From an uncultured Candidatus Saccharibacteria bacterium (GTDB taxonomy: Bacteria; Patescibacteriota; Saccharimonadia; Saccharimonadales; Saccharimonadaceae): a DNA stretch of 5,222 nt. The notes under the pieces are model-generated. The model ran no database searches. It had not been told where the DNA came from and worked only from the letters and a program-made list of their open reading frames with translations. Shown here one piece after another: positions 1 to 3,997 of the stretch. Location: positions 1 through 5,222 of the forward strand of contig CAKUXN010000041.1 in NCBI GenBank assembly GCA_934700415.1, written 5' to 3'. Positions within the stretch are counted from its first letter, which is position 1, and every line of letters begins with the position of its first letter. The position numbers and the translations under genes were made by a program.

Positions 1-43
1 TATTAATCCTTTCTTTTATTACTTTTTAATAATTAATTTATAT
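1..43. other. Candidate DNA unwinding element (AT-rich)
   Basis: This stretch is nearly all A and T, with only three C and no G. It sits directly beyond the TAG trinucleotide row and the tandem boxes. In Bacillus-type origins the strands open in such a tract next to the DnaA-trios. Its right end abuts the trio row and its left end carries the ribosome binding site of the next gene. The function is inferred from composition and position. Confidence 0.5.
7..12 (-). promoter_or_regulatory. Ribosome binding site of a gene starting at the left edge (probably dnaN)
   Basis: On the minus strand the window ends with AAAGGA, five bases (TTAAT) and then A at position 1. An ATG beginning at position 1 would have ideal Shine-Dalgarno spacing, with its T and G just outside the window. 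The gene after dnaA is usually dnaN (DNA polymerase sliding clamp), but none of its coding sequence is visible, so that identity is a guess. Confidence 0.45.
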
Positions 44-61
44 AAGTAGTTGTAGTTATAG
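44..61 (-). other. Candidate DnaA-trio array
   Basis: The plus strand reads AAG TAG TTG TAG TTA TAG in triplet register. TAG falls at 47-49, 53-55 and 59-61, exactly 6 bp apart. DnaA-trios are written 3'-GAT-5' and are bound as single strand by the DnaA filament during opening. Three of the six triplets match exactly and AAG is a common variant; TTG and TTA deviate at the middle base. Four bases (ACTT) separate the array from the first tandem DnaA box, as expected for this module. Confidence 0.5.
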
Positions 62-65
62 ACTT

Positions 66-74
66 GGTGGAAAA
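66..74 (-). other. DnaA box-like 9-mer, TTTTCCACC
   Basis: The minus strand reads TTTTCCACC, one base away from the TTTTCCACA boxes in the dnaA-rpmH gap. It is the box nearest to the trio row and is in tandem with the next one. That is the position from which DnaA would be loaded onto the trios. Confidence 0.5.
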
Positions 75-82
75 GTGGAAAA
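74..82 (-). other. DnaA box-like 9-mer, TTTTCCACT
   Basis: The minus strand reads TTTTCCACT, one base off the local consensus. Together with the previous box it forms an 8-bp tandem repeat (CTTTTCCA twice), so the two boxes share one base and lie on nearly the same DNA face. Confidence 0.5.
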
Positions 83-111
83 GAATAGTTAATAATAGAG
101 AAGAGAAAGCT

Positions 112-121
112 GTGGGAAAAG
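112..121 (+). repeat. GTGGGAAAAG repeat, copy 1
   Basis: This 10-mer is identical to the one at 146-155. It differs from the tandem box motif GTGGAAAAG (67-75, 75-83) by one inserted G. It may be a weak or variant DnaA site, or a site for another origin-binding protein. The sequence alone does not decide. Confidence 0.5.
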
Positions 122-145
122 GTGAGTGAAAATAAGGAAAAGGTG

Positions 146-155
146 GTGGGAAAAG
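146..155 (+). repeat. GTGGGAAAAG repeat, copy 2
   Basis: Second identical copy of the 10-mer, 34 bp after the first. It runs directly into GTGGTTTTA and the TTATACACA box, so several origin motifs abut between 146 and 169. Confidence 0.5.
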
Positions 156-241
156 TGGTTTTATACACATTGCTTACTTTTTTGTTATTAAATGAACAAA
201 GTTTTTCTGCAACTTTTCGCAATGTTTTACTAGTGGTTTTA
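154..241 (+). repeat. Direct repeat pair AGTGGTTTTA
   Basis: Two exact 10-bp copies lie at 154-163 and 232-241, 78 bp apart. The first is followed by TACACA and the second by CACA, so each overlaps a DnaA box. The entry spans both copies; the sequence between them (164-231) is A/T-rich without a clear further motif. Confidence 0.55.
161..169 (+). other. DnaA box TTATACACA
   Basis: This is a perfect match to the classical DnaA box consensus TTATNCACA on the plus strand. It is oriented opposite to the tandem boxes at 66-82. Its location in the dnaA-flanking non-coding arm supports a real site. Confidence 0.6.
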
Positions 242-245
242 CACA
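237..245 (+). other. DnaA box TTTTACACA
   Basis: It matches the relaxed consensus TTWTNCACA on the plus strand, 27 bp beyond the dnaA stop codon. It is preceded by the same AGTGGTTTTA sequence that precedes the box at 161-169, so the two boxes sit in a duplicated context. Confidence 0.5.
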
Positions 246-271
246 GGAAATTCACATTTTGAATAAAAAGA

Positions 272-1624
272 TTAACCATAAATCTTCTCCTTGATTGCTT
301 CAATTTGATCACGAAGAGTAAAGTTAAGCTTTAAGTCAGATTCAATCTTCTTAATTCCATGCATAACGGTAGTATGATCTTTGACACCTACTTCATTAGC
401 AATTTTAGTTGTACTTAAAGATAGCTCTTTACTCAAGATAAACATTGCTACCTGACGAGCGGTTTTAATATTACTTACTCTGGATTTACTGCACATTTCT
501 TTGACGGATAAATCATATTCTTTTGCTACTTTTTCCAGTACTTGTTTAGCGGAAACAGGGCGCAACCGTGAGGTACGATTAATGTTGGCTGAACCATTTT
601 GGATAAGTTCCCACGGCGTAAGGCCTCTTACTTCGGACATTAAGAGAATTGTAGAAAACTCACCTTCTAGGTCACGAATATTGGTATTTACGTTTTCGGC
701 GATATATTCAATTGCTTCAGGCTCAATTTCAGCACCAATAAGTTCTGCCTTGGCGCGAAGAATAGCACACTTATCTTCAAATTTTGGAAGCTGAAGATCA
801 AACGCTCCAGCCCAAGTAAGGCGCGAAGAAAGCCTTTCATCTACTGATTTGATTTGATTAGGTAGACGATCACTAGTGACAATTATTTGTTTATTAAGTT
901 GATAAAGATCGTTAAAAATATTAAAAAATTCTTCCTGAGATTTTTCTTTACCGACAATAAACTGAAAGTCATCTATAATTAAACAGTCTAACTTTTCAAA
1001 TTTGCGATTAAATTCTTTACCTTTACCATTTTGAATAGCGTCGATAAAATCTGAATAGAAATGCGAGATTGGTGTGTAGAGAATCTTATAATCTGGATTA
1101 CGTCGTAATAATTCGTTGCCGATAGCCTGAACAAGGTGTGTTTTACCGAGACCAGGGCCACCATAAAGAAAAAAAGGGTTATAACGTGTGCCTGGGGAAT
1201 CAATAATACTTTTCGCGGCTGATACAGCAAGGTCGTTGTTTGACCCAATCACGAAATTATCTAAAGTGTATTTAGTATTGAGGCCATTGTTTAAAGATTC
1301 GCGAGAGGTTTTTATTGGTTTAACGCGATCTTTCATTAGATCGTTGGCAGCAATGACTTCCCGGGGTTTGATCTTGGGTTTAGTACTAGAATTAACTTCA
1401 AAATCGATTGTCTTTACCTCTATACCATTTTTTAGTAAAGCGTCAGTAATAATCTGAAGAAATTTTGAACGAAGCTGTTTAACATAGAAAGAATTTTTTA
1501 CACCAATAATAACAGTACTATTATTAGAAGAAAGAAGGGAGGTATCTTGGAACCAAGTTGAAAAATTAGCGGGGGAAACTTTTTGCTCAATCTCCGCTAA
1601 AACATTCTCCCAGACGTTATACAT
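272..1624 (-). CDS. dnaA: Chromosomal replication initiator protein DnaA
   Basis: DnaA binds DnaA boxes at oriC as an ATP-dependent filament, opens the strands and helps load the replicative helicase. The 450-residue protein has the normal length and all four domains. Domain I covers about 1-78 and begins with the typical MYNVWENVLAEIE helix. A polar linker covers about 79-117. The AAA+ domain follows with Walker A GGPGLGKT (155-162), Walker B LIIDD (215-219), sensor 1 IVTSDRLP (248-255), arginine finger region ERLSSRL (264-270) and sensor 2 NIRDLEG (315-321). The C-terminal DNA-binding helix-turn-helix carries the signature DHTTVMHGI (416-424). The ATG at 1624 has a strong ribosome binding site, and nothing upstream in frame is better. 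The gene is divergent from rpmH and has box clusters on both sides, one box lying on its own -35, which suggests autoregulation. The WAGAFDLQLP segment after the arginine finger differs from the usual WGLxxDIQPP and looks lineage-specific. Confidence 0.97.
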   Translation of the reverse strand: MYNVWENVLAEIEQKVSPANFSTWFQDTSLLSSNNSTVIIGVKNSFYVKQLRSKFLQIITDALLKNGIEVKTIDFEVNSSTKPKIKPREVIAANDLMKDRVKPIKTSRESLNNGLNTKYTLDNFVIGSNNDLAVSAAKSIIDSPGTRYNPFFLYGGPGLGKTHLVQAIGNELLRRNPDYKILYTPISHFYSDFIDAIQNGKGKEFNRKFEKLDCLIIDDFQFIVGKEKSQEEFFNIFNDLYQLNKQIIVTSDRLPNQIKSVDERLSSRLTWAGAFDLQLPKFEDKCAILRAKAELIGAEIEPEAIEYIAENVNTNIRDLEGEFSTILLMSEVRGLTPWELIQNGSANINRTSRLRPVSAKQVLEKVAKEYDLSVKEMCSKSRVSNIKTARQVAMFILSKELSLSTTKIANEVGVKDHTTVMHGIKKIESDLKLNFTLRDQIEAIKEKIYG

Positions 1625-1629
1625 TTTTG

Positions 1630-1636
1630 ACCTCCT
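1630..1636 (-). promoter_or_regulatory. dnaA ribosome binding site
   Basis: The minus strand reads AGGAGGT followed by five bases and the dnaA ATG. It is a near-perfect Shine-Dalgarno sequence and fixes the dnaA start. Confidence 0.85.
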
Positions 1637-1643
1637 TTTTCAT

Positions 1644-1672
1644 AGTATAGCACGGAGGGAGGAAGTTTTCCA
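1644..1672 (-). promoter_or_regulatory. dnaA promoter (extended -10)
   Basis: On the minus strand, TGGAAA (1672-1667) lies 17 bp before TATACT (1649-1644). TGC directly in front of the -10 makes it an extended -10 (TGNTATACT). The predicted transcript would start near 1637, just ahead of the Shine-Dalgarno, giving a leader of only about 13 bases. The -35 lies inside the TTTTCCACA box at 1666-1674, so DnaA bound there should block RNA polymerase. Confidence 0.6.
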
Positions 1673-1674
1673 CA
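1666..1674 (+). other. DnaA box TTTTCCACA (on dnaA -35)
   Basis: One base off the TTATCCACA consensus and identical to the three other boxes in this gap. It covers the -35 element of the predicted dnaA promoter. Confidence 0.65.
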
Positions 1675-1730
1675 GATTTTATTCTTAAAAAACATGGTGT
1701 AATATGTGATATATATAAACAGGGGTAAAA

Positions 1731-1739
1731 TTTTCCACA
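1731..1739 (+). other. DnaA box TTTTCCACA
   Basis: Exact copy of the local box, 65 bp after the first and in the same orientation. The A/T-rich stretch of the gap lies between them. Confidence 0.65.
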
Positions 1740-1763
1740 AAAAGAACTTTTTAGCGATGTGAA

Positions 1764-1772
1764 TGTGGAAAA
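1764..1772 (-). other. DnaA box TTTTCCACA (reverse)
   Basis: The plus strand reads TGTGGAAAA. The box faces the one at 1731-1739 and ends four bases before the predicted rpmH -35. Confidence 0.65.
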
Positions 1773-1776
1773 CTGC

Positions 1777-1805
1777 TTGAAAATTGTGGAAAAATGAGTT
1801 ATACT
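1777..1805 (+). promoter_or_regulatory. rpmH promoter
   Basis: TTGAAA (1777-1782), a 17-bp spacer and TATACT (1800-1805) give a good housekeeping sigma-factor promoter. Transcription would start near 1812, leaving a leader of about 34 bases before rpmH. It probably drives rpmH and, by read-through, rnpA-yidC-khpB. A DnaA box sits in the spacer. Confidence 0.65.
1785..1793 (-). other. DnaA box TTTTCCACA (inside rpmH promoter)
   Basis: The plus strand reads TGTGGAAAA, 21 bp from the previous box (two helical turns) and in the same orientation. It lies wholly within the spacer between the -35 and -10 of the predicted rpmH promoter. Confidence 0.65.
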
Positions 1806-1834
1806 ATAACAAGTATTTGAGAAAAATTAAATTT

Positions 1835-1840
1835 TAAGGA
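1835..1840 (+). promoter_or_regulatory. rpmH ribosome binding site
   Basis: TAAGGA followed by five bases (ATAAT) and the ATG at 1846. It is a normal Shine-Dalgarno, in contrast to rnpA, which has none. Confidence 0.7.
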
Positions 1841-1845
1841 ATAAT

Positions 1846-1983
1846 ATGCCAAAACGTACTTATCAGCCACACAAACGTCAGCGTAAAGTAGAGCATGGAT
1901 TTATGAAAAGAAATGCTACCGCTAACGGTCGTAAGGTGCTTGCTCGCCGCAGACTAAAAGGACGCGCAAGACTAACAGCCTAA
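1846..1983 (+). CDS. rpmH: 50S ribosomal protein L34
   Basis: The 45-codon frame begins [20 protein letters not shown] and ends LKGRARLTA. This is the bL34 pattern: KRTYQP near the start, a HGF segment, then an Arg/Lys-rich tail ([15 protein letters not shown]) that threads into 23S rRNA. The length is normal for the family. The ATG has a Shine-Dalgarno (TAAGGA, 5-base spacing) and a promoter upstream. It is the first gene of the plus-strand cluster, ahead of rnpA as in most bacteria. Its TAA stop forms the base of the hairpin that follows. Confidence 0.97.
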   Translation: MPKRTYQPHKRQRKVEHGFMKRNATANGRKVLARRRLKGRARLTA

Positions 1984-2006
1984 AATAAGCCCGAGAGGGC
2001 TTATTT
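1983..2006 (+). terminator. rpmH-rnpA hairpin, leaky terminator or attenuator
   Basis: A perfect 10-bp stem, AAATAAGCCC paired with GGGCTTATTT, closes a GAGA loop (1993-1996). It begins on the last base of the rpmH stop codon. The bases after it (ATTATATAAT) are A/T-rich but lack a clean T run, so full termination is doubtful. A hairpin here would raise L34 output over the low-demand RnpA, or protect the 3' end of the rpmH message. The structure is visible; the effect is inferred. Confidence 0.6.
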
Positions 2007-2010
2007 ATTA

Positions 2011-2016
2011 TATAAT
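2011..2016 (+). promoter_or_regulatory. Possible -10 element directly before rnpA
   Basis: A consensus TATAAT lies 10 bases before the rnpA ATG. No -35-like hexamer is seen at 16-18 bp, and TG does not precede it. The surrounding TA run may create the match by chance. If it is used, the transcript would start about 2022-2024 and be practically leaderless. Confidence 0.35.
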
Positions 2017-2026
2017 ATATATATAT

Positions 2027-2386
2027 ATGTTAAATAAGAAGTTCCGTTTTCACTCGCGGGGAGGAGTGAGATATGTATACCAAAAAGGGAAGACGATTCG
2101 TTCGACGAAAATGTCTCTCATTTTTGTGAAGAATACGCGTAATTATACAAGAATAGCTGTAGTAGTATCAAAGAAAATAGCAAAGTCAGCCGTAAAGAGA
2201 AATAGGATGCGGAGACGGATTTATGAAGCACTAAGAAAAAACTTTGACTACATACCAAAAGGATACGATTATATTTTTGTAGTTTTCTCAAATGATGTGC
2301 TTAAAATGTCATTTAAGGAGTTAGAAAAGAGATTGGGGGAGCTAGTCTCTGAAGCAAAGATATGTTATAATGGGGAGAAGAAATGA
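2027..2386 (+). CDS. rnpA: Ribonuclease P protein component
   Basis: RnpA is the small basic subunit that, with the rnpB RNA, removes 5' leaders from pre-tRNAs. The 119-residue protein has the usual length. The N-terminal part FRFHSRGGVRYVYQKGKTIR (6-25) matches the family's opening helix. The RNR signature KRNRMRRRIYEALR (57-70) carries the conserved basic helix that contacts the RNase P RNA. The start at 2027 keeps the whole conserved N-terminus; the next Met (residue 29) would remove it. No Shine-Dalgarno precedes the ATG, only an alternating TA run. The TGA stop overlaps the yidC start (ATGA), so the two genes are probably translationally coupled. Confidence 0.95.
   Translation: MLNKKFRFHSRGGVRYVYQKGKTIRSTKMSLIFVKNTRNYTRIAVVVSKKIAKSAVKRNRMRRRIYEALRKNFDYIPKGYDYIFVVFSNDVLKMSFKELEKRLGELVSEAKICYNGEKK
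2363..2371 (+). promoter_or_regulatory. Possible internal promoter before yidC (extended -10)
   Basis: TGTTATAAT inside the last codons of rnpA is a perfect extended -10 (TGNTATAAT). No good -35 lies upstream, but extended -10 promoters can work without one. The start would be near 2378, downstream of the GGGGAG ribosome binding site, so such a transcript would have almost no leader. It may be a chance match in A/T-rich DNA. Confidence 0.3.
2372..2377 (+). promoter_or_regulatory. yidC ribosome binding site
   Basis: GGGGAG lies five bases before the yidC ATG, inside the end of rnpA. It supports the start at 2383 and the four-base overlap with rnpA. Confidence 0.65.
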
Positions 2387-3495
2387 AAGAGTTTAATTTG
2401 AGAAAAACTATAATCTGGTCTTTAGTTTTTATTTTCTTTGTGGGGTCTATCGTTGCGGGAGGTCCATTTAATTTCATTGATATCATAATGGTAAGGCCGA
2501 TAGTCAATGTTCTCTTTGTAATATTTAATTTGGTCCATGATTTTGGTTTGGCTATTATTATCTTTACGGTTCTAGTTAAGCTTTTGATGTTTCCTTTAAC
2601 AAAGAGGCAGCTGAATCAGACTAAATTAATGAAGAAAATACAGCCAGAGTTAGTACAAATCAGAAAGAACTGTAATGGTAACAAACAGCTAGAATCTCTA
2701 CAAACAATGGACCTGTATAAGAGATATAATATTAAACCGTTTGCATCAATTTTAACATTGATAATACAGTTCCCAATTTTCATTGCAATCTTTTCTGCGA
2801 TTAGAGTGATTGCTACACCAATGCCGATTGATAATTTGATGAATAGAGCCTATGGAATTGTAGCGTATGAAGGGTCTGAAATCGCGAAACTTGAAGAAAA
2901 ACAACAAGTATATTTAAGTGATTTGCAAAATAATGAGATTCCTGCTGAAGAAAAAGCGGAATATGATTTCCATCCACAACTTTTTGGCGTGATTAATTTG
3001 ACGGCGAAAGCCAGTGACGTGATTAGCCCAACGAAGTTTAGTTGGAGTGCAGTGTTTATGTTCGCGTGTGCAATATTTGCGGCCTTTGCACAGTATTTTG
3101 TAACAAAGCAACAAATGCCTTCTGGTAAGTCAGAGAAAAGTAAAAAGTTCCGTGATTTGATAAGAGAAGCTAAGGACGGTAAAGAAATTGATGATAGTGA
3201 CATAAGTAGTATGACTACGGGTCAAATGTCTAAGGTGATGCCGATTATGATGTTTATAATTATGATAAATCTGCATGGCGCATTAGCTTTTTATTATTTC
3301 TTAGGCAATATGATTACGATTTTACAACAAAAGATTATTTTTAGCCGTACAAAGGGGGAGATGGATGACGCAACCGATAAAGCAATGACAAAAGAACTTA
3401 AAAAAATACAAGAAGCTCAGGTGGTAGAAAATAAAAAAACAGGAACAAAAATTACAAGAATCTCCGCGAAAGATATTAAAAAGAAAAGGAGATAA
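2383..3495 (+). CDS. yidC: Membrane protein insertase YidC/Oxa1 family
   Basis: YidC inserts and folds membrane proteins, alone or with SecYEG. The 370-residue protein follows the short Gram-positive plan without the large E. coli periplasmic domain. An N-terminal hydrophobic helix (9-26) comes first, followed by five membrane segments at about 42-65, 120-143, 222-241, 284-298 and 300-320. The conserved VKLLMFPLTKRQ block (65-76) with MKKIQPEL (83-90), and the IIQFPIFIAIF helix (127-137), mark the family. There is no lipobox cysteine after the first helix. The groove Arg of the family is Lys66 here. Against roughly 260 residues in Bacillus SpoIIIJ, the extra length lies in the outer loop (about 144-221), the loop at 242-283 and a Lys/Arg-rich tail (about 321-370) that may touch the ribosome. 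It overlaps rnpA by four bases, and khpB follows after four bases. Confidence 0.95.
   Translation: MKEFNLRKTIIWSLVFIFFVGSIVAGGPFNFIDIIMVRPIVNVLFVIFNLVHDFGLAIIIFTVLVKLLMFPLTKRQLNQTKLMKKIQPELVQIRKNCNGNKQLESLQTMDLYKRYNIKPFASILTLIIQFPIFIAIFSAIRVIATPMPIDNLMNRAYGIVAYEGSEIAKLEEKQQVYLSDLQNNEIPAEEKAEYDFHPQLFGVINLTAKASDVISPTKFSWSAVFMFACAIFAAFAQYFVTKQQMPSGKSEKSKKFRDLIREAKDGKEIDDSDISSMTTGQMSKVMPIMMFIIMINLHGALAFYYFLGNMITILQQKIIFSRTKGEMDDATDKAMTKELKKIQEAQVVENKKTGTKITRISAKDIKKKRR
3486..3491 (+). promoter_or_regulatory. khpB (jag) ribosome binding site
   Basis: AAGGAG lies eight bases before the ATG at 3500, within the last codons of yidC. It fixes the start of the KH-R3H gene and points to co-translation with yidC. 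Confidence 0.7.
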
Positions 3496-3499
3496 TAAA

Positions 3500-3955
3500 A
3501 TGAATAAAGATGAATCAATTAGATTTGCTGCAAAATATCTGGAAGATTTACTAAGTTTTTTCGGTATAAATGTAGCGGTGTCTTCGACGATTGACGAGGA
3601 AGTGATACAGCTATCTGTTCCTTCCACTTCGCTAAATTCGCTTTTAATCGGTAGAAACGCGGATAATTTAAGAGCCTTACAGCATATTGTGTCGATGGCA
3701 CTTGTAACTCACGGAGCGGAAGTAACTCGGGTAAATGTGGATATAGCAAGCTACAAAAGACAAAGGGCAGACAGAATTAGCGAAAAGACAGAAGGTTGGA
3801 TTCGCAAGGTACGCGAAACTGGTGAGCCGATGACTATTAATTTAAATGCAGCAGACAGACGAGTAGTACATAAGTTGGCGGGGGATTATTCTGATATTGA
3901 GACACACTCTGAGGGTGAAGGCAGAGATAGAAAACTGATTATCAGTAAGATATAG
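3500..3955 (+). CDS. khpB: KH-R3H RNA-binding protein, Jag/KhpB (EloR) family
   Basis: Members of this family are single-stranded RNA-binding proteins. In Gram-positive bacteria they partner with KhpA and influence cell elongation and division. The 151-residue protein has a KH domain at about 3-83 (the KH loop region LLIGRNADNLRALQHIV, 48-64) and an R3H domain at about 87-151. The R3H domain has RRVVH (Arg120 to His124, the R-x3-H signature) followed by ETHSEGEGRDRKLII (134-148). The N-terminal Jag_N domain and linker found in Bacillus and Streptococcus proteins are missing, so it is a short form. The usual KH GxxG loop reads GRNA (51-54), with the last Gly lost. The start has a Shine-Dalgarno at eight bases. 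The position right after yidC is the conserved place for jag. Confidence 0.93.
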   Translation: MNKDESIRFAAKYLEDLLSFFGINVAVSSTIDEEVIQLSVPSTSLNSLLIGRNADNLRALQHIVSMALVTHGAEVTRVNVDIASYKRQRADRISEKTEGWIRKVRETGEPMTINLNAADRRVVHKLAGDYSDIETHSEGEGRDRKLIISKI

Positions 3956-3997
3956 AAGTAATAATCCTAAAAATGCTTTATAAGAGGAAAGTTTTTG
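3956..3997. other. Short convergent gap between khpB and the LCP gene
   Basis: Forty-two A/T-rich bases separate the two convergent stop codons. The only pairing I see is AAGAGGAAA (3982-3990) with TTTCTCTT (4001-4008), an imperfect 8-bp stem that extends into the LCP gene and has no clear T run on either side. A strong bidirectional terminator is not visible. Confidence 0.4.

Larger units (their letters stand above)
1..271. other. Non-coding origin arm downstream of dnaA (candidate oriC part with unwinding element)
   Basis: I see no believable gene in this stretch. It lies between the dnaA stop codon and the presumed start of the next minus-strand gene. From left to right it holds an almost pure A/T stretch (1-43), TAG trinucleotides at a 6-bp period (47-61), two tandem reverse DnaA-box-like 9-mers (66-82), a purine-rich plus strand to about 158 with two GTGGGAAAAG repeats, a perfect TTATACACA box (161-169), a second A/T-rich stretch, and a TTTTACACA box (237-245). 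In many bacteria the dnaA-dnaN gap contains the unwinding part of oriC, and the arrangement here fits that. The role is inferred from motif content and position. Confidence 0.7.
1625..1845. other. dnaA-rpmH intergenic origin arm with four DnaA boxes
   Basis: This 221-bp non-coding gap holds four exact copies of TTTTCCACA: 1666-1674 and 1731-1739 on the plus strand, and 1764-1772 and 1785-1793 on the minus strand. Between the first two boxes lies an A/T-rich stretch with a short TA run (about 1709-1718). Box pairs facing each other next to dnaA are typical of the origin or of the dnaA regulatory arm of a bipartite origin. The gap also carries the two divergent promoters. That it takes part in initiation is inferred. 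Confidence 0.7.

Noticed and set aside
190..220. Possible dnaA terminator (AAAGTT/AACTTT pairing on the minus strand)
   Set aside because: The stem is only six A/T-rich pairs with a seven-base loop and no T run directly after it; too weak to call.
19..312. Minus-strand 97-codon open frame across the origin arm and the dnaA 3' end
   Set aside because: It covers the DnaA boxes and repeats, has low-complexity composition rich in Phe, Ser and Asn, lacks a ribosome binding site and overlaps dnaA in another frame.
501..1457. Plus-strand open frames of 97 and 89 codons inside dnaA
   Set aside because: They are antisense shadows of a full-length, well-conserved dnaA and show no family features of their own.
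2009..2028. TA run before rnpA as a functional repeat or unwinding element
   Set aside because: It is short, lies away from tandem boxes and trios, and is better explained as A/T-rich spacer with a possible -10 element.
2384..2386. TGA read as glycine (recoded CPR genetic code)
   Set aside because: This TGA ends rnpA at its normal length and overlaps the yidC ATG; all six genes are full or open without any TGA readthrough.
2850..3203. Minus-strand 117-codon open frame inside yidC
   Set aside because: It is antisense to the yidC loop and membrane segments; its Ser/Leu-rich content is what antisense of such coding gives. No ribosome binding site was seen.
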